Source of the DNA: Algoriphagus sp.
GTDB lineage: Bacteria; Bacteroidota; Bacteroidia; Cytophagales; Cyclobacteriaceae
Direction: 5' to 3'
Assembly: GCA_030729785.1 (NCBI GenBank)
Contig: JANQWS010000023.1
Span: 147,709-211,708 of the forward strand
DNA length: 64,000 nucleotides
The number at the start of each line of letters is the position of its first letter. The stretch's first letter is position 1. Shown one piece after another: positions 26,382 to 35,918 of the stretch. The notes under the pieces were generated by a model. The model saw only the letters and a program-made list of their open reading frames with translations. It was not told where the DNA came from and made no database searches. Both the position numbers and the translations under genes were made by a program.

Positions 26382-26411
26382 AAAAAAAAAGGCCGGATAT
26401 CCCGGCCTTTT
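26382..26411 (-). terminator. Rho-independent terminator after TPR gene
   Basis: A 10-bp stem AAAAGGCCGG (26387-26396) with CCGGCCTTTT (26402-26411) and a 5-nt loop; read on the minus strand it is followed by a U-run from the A-tract at 26382-26390. It ends the gyrA-TPR transcript. Confidence 0.82.
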
Positions 26412-26431
26412 AATGGAGCATATCCACAATT

Positions 26432-27640
26432 TTAATTCTCTTGCCAGTTAGCACCTAGAATAGCAGCAATTTTCTTATCCATAGCGCTTGCTTCAGCATC
26501 ATTCTTTAAGCGAGTATGTACTTGGAATAAAATAATCATAATGTCCGTATTGTCTGGCTTAATTTCCAAGGCCTTCGTGAAATAGGGAATCGCCTGCTTG
26601 TACAGATCATCAGCCTGGGTACCCATTTCTTTAGATCTCTTCTCCCACTCTGCATCAGAAAGTGAGTTCAACTCAGCAAGAATACTTCTTGACTTTTCGA
26701 GCATCAAAGCACCAGTGTAGTAGTTTCCTTCAAAGAAGTTCGGGTCCACTTCTACCGATTTCTTGTAATCTACCAAAGCAGCTTCCAAATCACCCCCCTG
26801 TTCTTTTAAATAACCTGATCTTAAAAGTAAACCAGGATTGTTTGGATCGTTTGCTAGAGCCTCATTGATTTGAGCCATCGCTTCATCCATTTTATTCAAT
26901 TGCAGAAGCAACTGAATTTCATATTCTGCCAAAACTTTATCGTCGGGATATTCTGAACGGGCCTTGGTAACCAATTCAAAGGCAGCTTCTGGATTCTTTT
27001 CCTCCGTACTCAAAATCTGCACCATGAAGTAGTATGCATTGGTTTTGTTATAGCTAGGCAATTCAAAAAGGTAGCCAAAATGTTTTTTAGCATCTTCAAA
27101 TCTTCCCAAATCGTTCGCAAGAAATCCAGCGTTGTAATGAATCGTTGAATCAGTTTTGTCTATTTCACCAGCGAGATTGAAAAACTCGTAGGACATCTCC
27201 ATATCATCCTCGTTGTATCTTTCCAAAGCTTTGTCGAAAGAAATATTTTTCAGGGTAATAAGGGAATAGGGTCTTAGGTTGTCGGGAATTCCTGGAAGTT
27301 CTTCCGCATATACTTCTTTACCTACAGCAGCAGTGGCATTGCTACCTGCCATTTCAAAAGTGGTATTGAATGTTTCCAATGCTTGATTTCCTACTGCTAA
27401 AGTTTCCATGGTGTTTGAGGAATCTCTTGCAAAAATTTTTGTATGGATTTGAGCCTTCACTAGAAAAGTAGCCGGGTCGCCACTTGTCTCAGGATTGGTA
27501 ATTGCAGCATCGATAGCCGTTAATGCAGCTTCCAAATTGCCCGATTTAAATCCTTTTTCCGCCTCTTTTACTACTTTTTTTTGTCCAAAAGCAAAGGTGA
27601 CGGTCGCAACCATTGCTAATGATAAAACGAGCTTTTTCAT
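26432..27640 (-). CDS. Exported TPR-repeat protein
   Basis: A 402-aa protein with a signal peptide (MKKLVLSLAMVATVTFAFGQ, residues 1-20) and TPR-type repeats from about 25 to 380. It lacks catalytic motifs and the Asn/Asp-rich spacing suggests a periplasmic scaffold. Its ATG is 22 bases after the gyrA stop, so it is probably co-transcribed with gyrA; a strong terminator follows. Function unknown. Confidence 0.88.
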   Translation of the reverse strand: MKKLVLSLAMVATVTFAFGQKKVVKEAEKGFKSGNLEAALTAIDAAITNPETSGDPATFLVKAQIHTKIFARDSSNTMETLAVGNQALETFNTTFEMAGSNATAAVGKEVYAEELPGIPDNLRPYSLITLKNISFDKALERYNEDDMEMSYEFFNLAGEIDKTDSTIHYNAGFLANDLGRFEDAKKHFGYLFELPSYNKTNAYYFMVQILSTEEKNPEAAFELVTKARSEYPDDKVLAEYEIQLLLQLNKMDEAMAQINEALANDPNNPGLLLRSGYLKEQGGDLEAALVDYKKSVEVDPNFFEGNYYTGALMLEKSRSILAELNSLSDAEWEKRSKEMGTQADDLYKQAIPYFTKALEIKPDNTDIMIILFQVHTRLKNDAEASAMDKKIAAILGANWQEN

Positions 27641-27662
27641 TCGTGTTTTTCGTTAGGTATTG

Positions 27663-30218
27663 TTATTCAGTTGATTCTATGGGTGATTCAGGTGACTCAG
27701 GTGATTCAGGCAATTCCGTTATTTCAGTGGAGTCGGTGACAATATCGGAAGATTCTGAAAGTTCTTCCTCCTCTCTTGAAATTTTTTCTACCGAAGAAAT
27801 TTCATCTCCTTCTCCTACTTTGATCAAACGTACACCTTGAGTAGCTCTTCCCATGACGCGTAATTCGTCCATAGAAATTCGGATAGTAATGCCTGACTTA
27901 TTAATAATCATCAAATCATCCGTATCCACTACTTCTTTAATCGCAACCAAAACCCCGGTTTTATCCGTGACATTCATGGCTTTTACTCCCTTGCCTCCTC
28001 TATTGGTAATTCGGTATTCTTCTAGGTCCGAACGTTTTCCGTATCCCTTTTCAGAAACTACCAATAGCGTTGCATTTGGCTCAGACGCACAAACCATGCC
28101 AATTACAAAGTCAGTCTTATCGGTGAGGGTAATTGCCTTCACTCCTGTGGCTGTTCGACCCATCGGACGTACGGCAGACTCATGGAAGTGAATGGCTCTT
28201 CCAGATTTAGCAGCAATGACAATGTGCTGATTGCCATTGGTTTTAGCCACATGAACCAATTGATCGTCCTCTCTGAAATTTAGGGCAATGATCCCATTGG
28301 TTCTAGGTCTAGAATATTGCTCCAAAGTGGTCTTTTTTATTACCCCTTGCTTCGTCACCATCACCAGGAAGTGATTGTTGATGTAGTCCTGATCTTCCAA
28401 GTTTTCAACCTGAATGATGGATCGGATTTTATCGTCCTGCGTAATGTTGATTAAATTTTGAATAGGTCTACCCTTGGAGGTCTTGGATCCTTCTGGAATA
28501 GCATAGGTTTTGAGCCAGAACAACTTGCCTTTATCCGTGAAGATCAACAGGTAGTTGTGTGTAGATGCAGTAAACAAATACTCCGTCCAATCGTCTTCCT
28601 TGGTACTCACCCCTTTGGAGCCGACCCCTCCTCGCCCTTGAGTGCGGTACTCAGTCAAAGCAGTTCGCTTGACATATCCCTGGTGGGAAACAGTGATCAC
28701 TACTTCCTCGTTTGGAATCATGTCCTCGTAACTGAAATCTTCAGCATTGTGCTCGATTTCGGTACGACGGTCATCTGCATAGCGATCTCTCACTTCTTGG
28801 AGCTCAGTTTTGATGATCTCCATTCGCTTTCCTTCATCTGCTAGAATGAATTTCAACTCCTCAATAAGGGCCATGATTTCCTTGTATTCGGCAATGATTT
28901 TTTCACGCTCCATGCCAGTAAGGCGTTGCAGACGCATATCGAGAATTGCTCGTGCTTGAATTTCGCTCAAATCAAAACGCTCCATCAATCCATTTCGGGC
29001 TGTTTCTGGATCGGCTGAACTTCTAATCAAGGAAATCACTTCGTCCAAATGGTCCAAAGCAATTAGATATCCTTGCAAGATATGGGCACGTTTCTCGGCT
29101 TCCTTCAATTCAAATTCTGTCCTACGTACAACCACCTCGTGGCGGTGATCTACGTAGTGAACAATCAAATTCTTCAGATTTAAGGTTTGTGGACGCCCTT
29201 TTACCAAGGCCACATTATTCACCGAGAAGGAAGTTTGCAAGGCAGTTTGCTTGTAAAGGTTATTTAAAACCACACTAGAAACTGCATCACGCTTTAGTTC
29301 ATAAACCACACGCATTCCAGATCGATCAGACTCGTCACGAATGGCGGATATTCCATCTATTTTTTTCTCATTGATCAATTGGGCAGTCTTTTCGACCATA
29401 TTTGCCTTATTGACCATGTAAGGGATTTCGGTGATGACAATCATCTCCTTGCTGCCTCCTTCTTTGGTTTCAATATTAGCCTTGCCACGAACGACAATAC
29501 GGCCTCTACCTGTTTCAAAAGCAGCTTTTACCCCATTGTAACCATAAATGATTCCCCCTGTTGGAAAATCTGGTGCAATGATAAAATTCATCAATTCTGC
29601 AACGGTGATTTCCTTATTGTCAATGTAGGCAATGATTCCGTCGATGACCTCTCCCAAATTGTGAGGAGCCATGTTCGTAGCCATACCCACCGCTATCCCG
29701 GAAGCCCCATTCAAAAGAAGTGCAGGCACCTTTGCAGGCAAGACTGTAGGTTCTTTTAAGGAATCGTCAAAATTGAATTGGAAGTCTACGGTTTCTTTGT
29801 TGATATCTACCAATAGCTCTTCAGCAATACGCTTGAGACGCGCCTCCGTATAACGCATTGCTGCTGCATTATCCCCATCGACCGAACCAAAGTTACCTTG
29901 TCCATCGACAAGCGTGTAGCGTAAAGACCAATCTTGGGCCATACGAACCATCGTTTCGTACACCGCTGAATCACCATGAGGGTGGTACTTTCCCAATACC
30001 TCACCAACGATTCTTGCTGACTTCTTATGTGGTTTGTTGTGTAATACACCCAGTTCCTGCATTCCATAAAGAATACGTCTGTGAACTGGTTTGAGTCCGT
30101 CTCGGACATCTGGAAGTGCTCTGGAAACAATTACCGACATCGAATAATCGATGTAGGCACCACGCATTTCCTCTTCAATGTTAATTGGAATGATATGCTC
30201 GTTTTCTCCTTGGGCCAT
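27663..30218 (-). CDS. gyrA: DNA gyrase subunit A
   Basis: An 851-aa type IIA topoisomerase subunit that cuts and rejoins DNA for negative supercoiling with GyrB. The active-site Tyr123 lies in AAMRYTEAR. The quinolone-determining region [11 protein letters not shown] (82-92) has Ser84, and Glu88 where E. coli has Asp87. The C-terminal beta-pinwheel (about 510-810) carries a GyrA-box-like [10 protein letters not shown]. The last 40 residues are an acidic Ser/Glu/Pro tail with PES repeats encoded by a 9-bp tandem repeat. Complete and intact. Confidence 0.97.
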   Translation of the reverse strand: MAQGENEHIIPINIEEEMRGAYIDYSMSVIVSRALPDVRDGLKPVHRRILYGMQELGVLHNKPHKKSARIVGEVLGKYHPHGDSAVYETMVRMAQDWSLRYTLVDGQGNFGSVDGDNAAAMRYTEARLKRIAEELLVDINKETVDFQFNFDDSLKEPTVLPAKVPALLLNGASGIAVGMATNMAPHNLGEVIDGIIAYIDNKEITVAELMNFIIAPDFPTGGIIYGYNGVKAAFETGRGRIVVRGKANIETKEGGSKEMIVITEIPYMVNKANMVEKTAQLINEKKIDGISAIRDESDRSGMRVVYELKRDAVSSVVLNNLYKQTALQTSFSVNNVALVKGRPQTLNLKNLIVHYVDHRHEVVVRRTEFELKEAEKRAHILQGYLIALDHLDEVISLIRSSADPETARNGLMERFDLSEIQARAILDMRLQRLTGMEREKIIAEYKEIMALIEELKFILADEGKRMEIIKTELQEVRDRYADDRRTEIEHNAEDFSYEDMIPNEEVVITVSHQGYVKRTALTEYRTQGRGGVGSKGVSTKEDDWTEYLFTASTHNYLLIFTDKGKLFWLKTYAIPEGSKTSKGRPIQNLINITQDDKIRSIIQVENLEDQDYINNHFLVMVTKQGVIKKTTLEQYSRPRTNGIIALNFREDDQLVHVAKTNGNQHIVIAAKSGRAIHFHESAVRPMGRTATGVKAITLTDKTDFVIGMVCASEPNATLLVVSEKGYGKRSDLEEYRITNRGGKGVKAMNVTDKTGVLVAIKEVVDTDDLMIINKSGITIRISMDELRVMGRATQGVRLIKVGEGDEISSVEKISREEEELSESSDIVTDSTEITELPESPESPESPIESTE
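27682..27708. repeat. 9-bp tandem repeat in gyrA 3' end
   Basis: Three contiguous 9-mers, GGTGATTCA, GGTGACTCA and GGTGATTCA (plus strand), encode the repeated ESP/PES units of the GyrA acidic tail. Nine bases keep the frame, so copy-number change would only lengthen or shorten the tail. Confidence 0.8.
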
Positions 30219-30313
30219 ATACTACGTACTGTATCGTAAATTGAGGTGGCAAGATAGTAAAAAGCGAGCGGGAATAAAACCTAGTTAGTCATCCTTATCC
30301 TGCATATTTTTTA

Positions 30314-31333
30314 TCAGTACCACTGGCCTATTTTTCGATTTTGCAAATTAAAAATCGAACTACCCCTGTATTCAATCCCATTGTGTCGGTGCTTCATGAC
30401 CACCCCACAGCCATTGATCTTACATCGTTTGGTCCCTGGCACCTTCATGGTTATCCCTGCTTGCAACGAATACATCACTTGATCCATTGGAAAGGGGGAA
30501 AAATCGGAAGAACCATTTACAAAAGAACGCTGCATGTATTTCCCTTTTACAAAAATAGATGCATACTCAGAAAGCTGATATCCAACGCGGATCACCCCAG
30601 CATAGGTAAATTGATTGGATAAGCTGCTTAATTTAGCTTGGTAAGTAGTGGCCAACTGCTGCTTATTTTGAATCAGGTTCAATCGGCCTACCTCGCCTTC
30701 TACACTGACGGTCCATGGATAGTTTTGACGAATGCGTTGATTATATTCCCGCTGCATCCGCATCTTCAAATCTGGGTTTGCTTGGTTAAATCTCTTGTAT
30801 TTTTGTTTAAGTAAAAATCTACGCCGTGTAGCATCGAACAACACTAATCCTAGGGAAGCATAGTAATTTGTGGCTTGAATACTTGTGCCTTGAAGTGCAA
30901 ACTGATACCCATTTCCTTCAAAAGGAGCTAAACGAGTGGATTCCCACCCATAGCCTGCACCTAGTGTGAGAAGATTTAGAACATTCATTCGCACACCCAC
31001 CTCAATCGTGGGTAGAATTACTTGTTTCACCTGTAACGACAAGGTATCCGGCAAGGGAAAATACTCATAGTCTGCGTTTTGATAGTGCGTGATGGGATAC
31101 ACTTGACCATCTCCTTTGTAAAAACTAGTATTCATCGCGTAGTATGCGCCCCCAGACGCAACCTGAAAAGAAAAAAGTTCTTGAATAGATCGAAATGCAT
31201 TCCCTACCTTCGATTCACTTTTTAGTGGTCTAGCTTTACGAGTAATTCCAAAAATATCCTCCTCCTGACAAAAAGACTGGAACACCAGTCCAAAAAAAAC
31301 AACCATAAAAAGGATACCTCTTAATTTCAACAT
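30314..31333 (-). CDS. Outer-membrane beta-barrel protein with Cys/His tail
   Basis: A 339-aa exported protein. The signal peptide ends at about residue 22 (VFQSFCQ). Residues 50-300 alternate hydrophobic and polar residues in about ten strands, as in small outer-membrane barrels. The last 38 residues depart from the barrel: CKINGCG, then VMKHRHNG and SSIFNLQNRKIGQWY, with two Cys and two His. No family I can name with certainty; the tail is not the usual aromatic barrel end. It is upstream of gyrA on the same strand (95-bp gap) but probably separate. Confidence 0.78.
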   Translation of the reverse strand: MLKLRGILFMVVFFGLVFQSFCQEEDIFGITRKARPLKSESKVGNAFRSIQELFSFQVASGGAYYAMNTSFYKGDGQVYPITHYQNADYEYFPLPDTLSLQVKQVILPTIEVGVRMNVLNLLTLGAGYGWESTRLAPFEGNGYQFALQGTSIQATNYYASLGLVLFDATRRRFLLKQKYKRFNQANPDLKMRMQREYNQRIRQNYPWTVSVEGEVGRLNLIQNKQQLATTYQAKLSSLSNQFTYAGVIRVGYQLSEYASIFVKGKYMQRSFVNGSSDFSPFPMDQVMYSLQAGITMKVPGTKRCKINGCGVVMKHRHNGIEYRGSSIFNLQNRKIGQWY

Positions 31334-31406
31334 GATGAATTAACGCAGAATTTTAAATTTTGGTGCTCTTAATTCGCTGAGTTTACCTGTCAATTTAAAA
31401 TTTATT

Positions 31407-31552
31407 GATTATCCGCAACCTTACCCGTAGCTAAAAATTTATTTGAATTTCCTTGGAAAATCGTCGATAAACATCAGTTCACAGACCACAGCTCTTTAAA
31501 ATCAACTACAAACTTTATTTTTCTTTGGTTACTGTTTACCTAGCGGACAATC
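31407..31552. repeat. MITE-like repeat, copy C (146 bp)
   Basis: Third copy of the element, in the same orientation as A and B. Ends are GATTATCCGC and GCGGACAATC; TCGTCGATAA and the CCACAGCTC core are kept, but the internal GCGGATAATC is eroded (31450-31461). It fills half of the 284-bp space between the outer-membrane protein gene and rpe. Divergence between copies suggests an old, inactive family. Confidence 0.72.
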
Positions 31553-31617
31553 AGAAAATTTAACTAGCTATTAAACACTATAAAGTGGTTTTGATCACTT
31601 TCCAATCCCTTTGAAAT

Positions 31618-32271
31618 TTAAACAGAAATGGACTTCAGCGAAGCGATGGTAGCAAGGGGATCGGATGCACCAAACACAAAACTACCAGCCACCAAGATAT
31701 CTGCTCCCGCTTCCACCAAGCGTCTCGCGTTTTGATCGCTTACTCCACCATCCACTTCAATCAAAGCATTACTTCCTGTTTGGAGCAATAGTTTTTTCAA
31801 ATTGGCCACCTTGGAATAGGTATGTTCGATAAATTTCTGTCCACCAAATCCAGGATTCACCGACATCAGACAAACTAAATCGATCTCTTCCAAAATCTCA
31901 CTAAGTAATTCAATTGGGCTGTGCGGATTTATAGCAACCCCCGCTTTCACACCTAAGCGCTTAATTTCTTGAAGCGTTCGATGCAAATGGGTGCATGCCT
32001 CCACGTGGACCGTGAGCACTGCTGCTCCTGCATTTACAAAATCCTCTAAATACAATTCGGGATTAACGATCATTAAATGTACATCCAAAGGCTTGGTAGC
32101 ATGGCGATGAATGGCTTCTGTCACAGGAAGACCAAAAGAAATATTGGGAACAAAAATCCCATCCATTACATCCACATGGATGTAATCCGCAGCGGATGCA
32201 TTGAGCATCTCCACCTCTTTTTGAAGGTTGGCAAAATCTGCTGCTAGTATGGAAGGTGCTATTTGTGGCAT
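31618..32271 (-). CDS. rpe: Ribulose-phosphate 3-epimerase
   Basis: A 217-aa TIM-barrel enzyme that interconverts ribulose-5-phosphate and xylulose-5-phosphate in the pentose phosphate pathway. Motifs: IAPSILAADF at the start, HVDVMDG (metal-binding, about 33-39), VHLMI, VNPGFGGQKF and EVDGGV (metal and phosphate sites). I use the ATG at 32271: an upstream ATG at 32334 adds 21 residues absent in the family. Single gene, no obvious operon. Confidence 0.96.
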   Translation of the reverse strand: MPQIAPSILAADFANLQKEVEMLNASAADYIHVDVMDGIFVPNISFGLPVTEAIHRHATKPLDVHLMIVNPELYLEDFVNAGAAVLTVHVEACTHLHRTLQEIKRLGVKAGVAINPHSPIELLSEILEEIDLVCLMSVNPGFGGQKFIEHTYSKVANLKKLLLQTGSNALIEVDGGVSDQNARRLVEAGADILVAGSFVFGASDPLATIASLKSISV

Positions 32272-32380
32272 AACTGGTTCGATGAAAATTGTAGTTAAAG
32301 TAAGGGATTTATCCGATTTTAAACCAAGTATCATTGCAGATTATCCAAGCTAGCAAACTTAATCACTTCAAGGTAACTAC

Positions 32381-34048
32381 TTATCGTTTGATCAATTTCT
32401 TTGTTACAATTTCATTGCTATCTGAAGCTTGAATGAGGTAGATCCCGGTAGCAAGTACTGGCAAATCAATTTGGTAAGGAACATTGCTAGATTGTCTTTC
32501 GGCCATTTTTTCAAAAATTAGTCTACCTAATCCATCCCTAAGTTGGAAAAATAATCGAGTATCATTCCCCACTTGAATAAATAAATTAGTAGAAATAATG
32601 GGGTTTGGATAGATCAAAGTACCATTCACTTCTTCTTCCGTTACACCCAAAAGTGCTCCATACAATGCCTCCCTAAAATTTGGAATACCATAGCCCAAAT
32701 TTTGGTCAGGAGAAGTATACTGACTTCCACTTTGAAACAGGTTGTTCAACAATTCCTCTTTTGTCCAATCCGGTCGAGCTTCCCATAATCCTGCTGCAAG
32801 CGCAGTGATTTGAGGGGCAGAAAAGGAAGTTCCTGATACCGCAACTACTTGCCCTGAAGGACGAATTACGACTGCATTCTGTCCAAAAGCAGCTAGCTCC
32901 GGTTTGGTACGCCCATCCGCTGTAGGTCCACGGGAACTAAAAGCAGCAACTGCAGCGGTCGAAGTGACAGCCCCTACCGACAAAATACCCGCGGCATCAG
33001 CAGGAGCTACTAAACTACTCCCACCAGCCGACCCATAATTCCCTACACTGGTTACTACTAAAATTCCTTTTTTTCCGGCGATGGTAGCTCCTCGTGAAAT
33101 AAAGGTTGTTTTACCATCTAACTGGGAATTGGAATAAGTCAAACTTGGTTCATCAAAATCCAAGTAGCCCAAAGAACTATTGATAATATCTACTCCCAAA
33201 CTATCTGCATATTCAGCAGCCCGAACCCAGTTGAATTCTTCAATGGGATATTCGGAAGTCACATCTTCTGTGGTAGCCAAAATGATTTTTGCTCCATAAG
33301 CTCCCGATACCAGGGAACCCGGTTGGTAGGCCAAAATTAATGAGGCAACTTGCGTTCCGTGTTCATGATCCCGAAAAACCCCTTTAATCCAAGGTCGAAC
33401 GACATTTAGCTGTCCAACAAGCTGCTTGTTTTTAAACACAGGCGCAAAAGCTGAAATTGTATCCATCCCTGGAAAGCCAGAATCAAAAATGGCAATGGTT
33501 CTATTTTTGCCAGTAAACCCAGCCTGATGCATTTTCTCAATTCCAAGCAAGTGATTTTGAAAATCATACGCTTCTGCCTGTCGATAGTTTTCTTCTATCT
33601 CCCATTTAGAAAAACTATCTACCTCCCATGGATTTAAGATTTGGCTAAACTGCCTATTCCCCTCCTTTGGAATAAAACCCTTGGCTATCCAGTTTACTTT
33701 TTCAACATATGGCAAGGCTTCCATCCATTTCTTTCCAGTGGTATCTGCCACTACTACCGCTGCATTGAGCCATTTACTTGAATAAAGCAGTTCCACAATC
33801 GCAGGACGAATGCCTTGGAGGTACGAAGCTGCTACAGGCAAGTCCAAACTATCTAGGGCCAGTTTTTCCCGATCCCTTCGTTGAAGTGCTTTGCTGGTCA
33901 AAAATTGGCTTGGATTGGCTAAGGAGAATTCTTGCTGGGGCTTGTATTTGAAAAAAACAGCATAGCGATCTTGAGCCATCCCCACCTGGGAACCCAAGAA
34001 GGTAAGTACAAACAGTAAAAAATAGCGTAAAAAGGGCCTTCTTAACAT
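32381..34048 (-). CDS. Secreted S8 subtilisin-like protease with T9SS tail
   Basis: A 555-aa exported serine protease. From the ATG at 34048 a clear signal peptide ends near residue 26 (SQVGMAQ); an earlier in-frame ATG would add 43 residues without a signal function. A propeptide-like region (30-175) precedes the catalytic domain with Asp189 (AIFDSGF), His230 (HEHGTQVA), oxyanion Asn337 and Ser408 (GTSFSAPQ). The C-terminal 80 residues (YPNPI to GIYLIQASDSNE...KKLIKR) form a type A sorting domain of the type IX secretion system, so it is exported to the cell surface or medium. Confidence 0.93.
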   Translation of the reverse strand: MLRRPFLRYFLLFVLTFLGSQVGMAQDRYAVFFKYKPQQEFSLANPSQFLTSKALQRRDREKLALDSLDLPVAASYLQGIRPAIVELLYSSKWLNAAVVVADTTGKKWMEALPYVEKVNWIAKGFIPKEGNRQFSQILNPWEVDSFSKWEIEENYRQAEAYDFQNHLLGIEKMHQAGFTGKNRTIAIFDSGFPGMDTISAFAPVFKNKQLVGQLNVVRPWIKGVFRDHEHGTQVASLILAYQPGSLVSGAYGAKIILATTEDVTSEYPIEEFNWVRAAEYADSLGVDIINSSLGYLDFDEPSLTYSNSQLDGKTTFISRGATIAGKKGILVVTSVGNYGSAGGSSLVAPADAAGILSVGAVTSTAAVAAFSSRGPTADGRTKPELAAFGQNAVVIRPSGQVVAVSGTSFSAPQITALAAGLWEARPDWTKEELLNNLFQSGSQYTSPDQNLGYGIPNFREALYGALLGVTEEEVNGTLIYPNPIISTNLFIQVGNDTRLFFQLRDGLGRLIFEKMAERQSSNVPYQIDLPVLATGIYLIQASDSNEIVTKKLIKR

Positions 34049-34254
34049 AGGTTTACTACTTGAAAAGCTCAGAAGCGATTCGAAGATACCAAATCTAAAA
34101 TAGTTATGCATGATGATACGAACCAGAAATAAGGCTTGACTATTCCTTAAAGCAGAAAATCGTGTTGTATCACCCATGGAAAATAAAGCTTGGGAAAAAT
34201 ACTTGGGGAGAATTACAGGCTTCCTTACCTTCGCAGGATCAAACTAGAACCGAC

Positions 34255-34872
34255 ATGGCCCTGAAGACAAAAGTAAAAATCAATCGAATTACCAACCTGA
34301 CAGATGCGCGCTATTGCTCTGGAATGTATGTAGATATCTTGGGATTTTCTTTAGAAGAAGGAGCTCCAAACTATATTTCCCCAATACAATTTCAAGAAAT
34401 CACAGGATGGATAGCCGGAATAGACTTTGCAGCAGAGTTTACGGATTCAGATGCCTATACCATCGAAAGGCGGTTAGCAGATTATCCAAGTATAAGTTGG
34501 ATTGAATCAATAGATCTAGACACACTAATTCAACTCAAATCACTTGGCAAGGGATTGATTTATCGCTTAGATTATCAGGCTATTGACTCATTTTTACCCC
34601 GGCTTTCCCTTCTAAACGATCATCAAATTACCTTACACTTAACTTCAACAAATAAGCTACTAACTATTGATAATAAGGATTTTATAGAAAATTTAGCAAG
34701 TAAAGTAACCCTACTTTTAGGATATGGAATTACCTCTGAAAACGCGTCCTCACTCGCTACAATTCCTGGACTAGTTGGATTTGCCTTAGACGGTGGAGAT
34801 GAAATCAAACCGGGACTCCGTGACTTTGATCAACTCGGTAGCATTCTTGAAAAATTGGAAGTAGCCGATTGA
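34255..34872 (+). CDS. TrpF-like protein lacking the catalytic cysteine
   Basis: A 205-aa TIM-barrel protein resembling phosphoribosylanthranilate isomerase. The start KVKINRITNLTDARYCSG...VDILGFS lines up with the TrpF start KICGIT...ADxLGF, but the catalytic Cys is replaced (KIN), and the LLDxxxxGGTG stretch with the catalytic Asp is not recognisable. The late phosphate-site region (GYGITSENASSL, GFALDGGDEIKPGLRDF) is kept. It is therefore probably not a working isomerase. The ATG at 34255 is used; it is divergent from the protease gene and not near other trp genes. Confidence 0.72.
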   Translation: MALKTKVKINRITNLTDARYCSGMYVDILGFSLEEGAPNYISPIQFQEITGWIAGIDFAAEFTDSDAYTIERRLADYPSISWIESIDLDTLIQLKSLGKGLIYRLDYQAIDSFLPRLSLLNDHQITLHLTSTNKLLTIDNKDFIENLASKVTLLLGYGITSENASSLATIPGLVGFALDGGDEIKPGLRDFDQLGSILEKLEVAD

Positions 34873-34917
34873 AAAAAATTTAAGCAAACAAAATTAAATC
34901 GCCCACTAGCCTACTCC

Positions 34918-35868
34918 TCAACTATCCCATAAATCTGTCAAACGATACGGGCTTTTGGAACCAGTAAAGAAACTACCATCCACAAATCGATGCTTCGTCC
35001 CAATTGCCTTGAGCTTTTCGAGGTCTTCGCTATCTAAAAGCAAATTGGCAGCAGCAAAATTTTCACGAATTCGCATTTCATTGATTGACTTTGGGATTAC
35101 TGCAATTTCTCTAGCAATAGACCACGCAATTAGGACTTGACCTAGCGTCACCCCATGTTTCTCCGCAATCAATTTTACAACCCCATCTTCCAATAGCTTG
35201 GGATCTTGATCGTGCTTTTCAGACCGAGAATCTGGAGATCCCAAAGGAGAGTAGGCCGTTACTAGGAGCTCATTTTTCGTACAAAAAGAAACCAAGTGCT
35301 CTTGAGGTAAATAAGGATGCAATTCTATTTGATTCATCTCAGGACGCTGCCCTCCTACTGCAAAAAGTTCGGTTAGCTTTGCTTGATTAAAATTTGATAC
35401 CCCTATATGCTTGGCAAACCCACTTTCCTTTTGATCCTGCATCGCTTCCCAAGTTTGACTTAAAGGCACATCCTGATAGGTGTAGTATTCTTCCCGCTGG
35501 GTAGCAAAACCCACCCCTGCCTTGTATGCAATCGGCCAGTGGACCAAATAAAGGTCTACGTAATCCAAGCGTAAATCATCCAGTGTTTTTTCTAAGGCCG
35601 GCCGAACATCTTCAAATCGATGTGCATTGTTCCAAAGTTTGGAGGTCACAAAAAGTTCACCTCGTCTGACTAGCCCTTCTGCCAATGCGTCTGCGATGCC
35701 CTGACCGACTTCACGTTCGTTCTGATAAATTGCTGCGCAGTCCAAATGACGATATCCAGCTTGAATCGCCCAATAAACTGCTTTTCGAACTTCCCCTGGT
35801 TTGCTTTTCCAAGTACCTAGTCCAAGAATAGGTAGCTGATCTCCATTTTTGAAAGTTAATTTTTTCAT
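34918..35868 (-). CDS. Aldo/keto reductase
   Basis: A 316-aa NADPH-dependent TIM-barrel reductase. Signature elements: LGLGTWKS at the start, RHLDCAAIYQNEREVG (catalytic Asp/Tyr), SKLWNNAH with Lys, and the C-terminal IPKSINEMRIREN NADPH-binding loop. The ATG at 35868 gives the normal length; a start at 35916 adds 16 extra residues. It starts 50 bases downstream of the DUF2867-type epimerase stop on the same strand and may be in one transcript. Substrate likely an aldehyde or aldose. Confidence 0.93.
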   Translation of the reverse strand: MKKLTFKNGDQLPILGLGTWKSKPGEVRKAVYWAIQAGYRHLDCAAIYQNEREVGQGIADALAEGLVRRGELFVTSKLWNNAHRFEDVRPALEKTLDDLRLDYVDLYLVHWPIAYKAGVGFATQREEYYTYQDVPLSQTWEAMQDQKESGFAKHIGVSNFNQAKLTELFAVGGQRPEMNQIELHPYLPQEHLVSFCTKNELLVTAYSPLGSPDSRSEKHDQDPKLLEDGVVKLIAEKHGVTLGQVLIAWSIAREIAVIPKSINEMRIRENFAAANLLLDSEDLEKLKAIGTKHRFVDGSFFTGSKSPYRLTDLWDS

Positions 35869-35918
35869 GGTTTTAAAAATTTGTTGGTCTATGACGTAGG
35901 AATTACTAAAAATCAAGG

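Noticed and set aside
27853..29759. Plus-strand open frames inside gyrA, and similar antisense frames elsewhere
   Set aside because: They mirror strongly conserved genes on the other strand and show no start signals or coding composition of their own.
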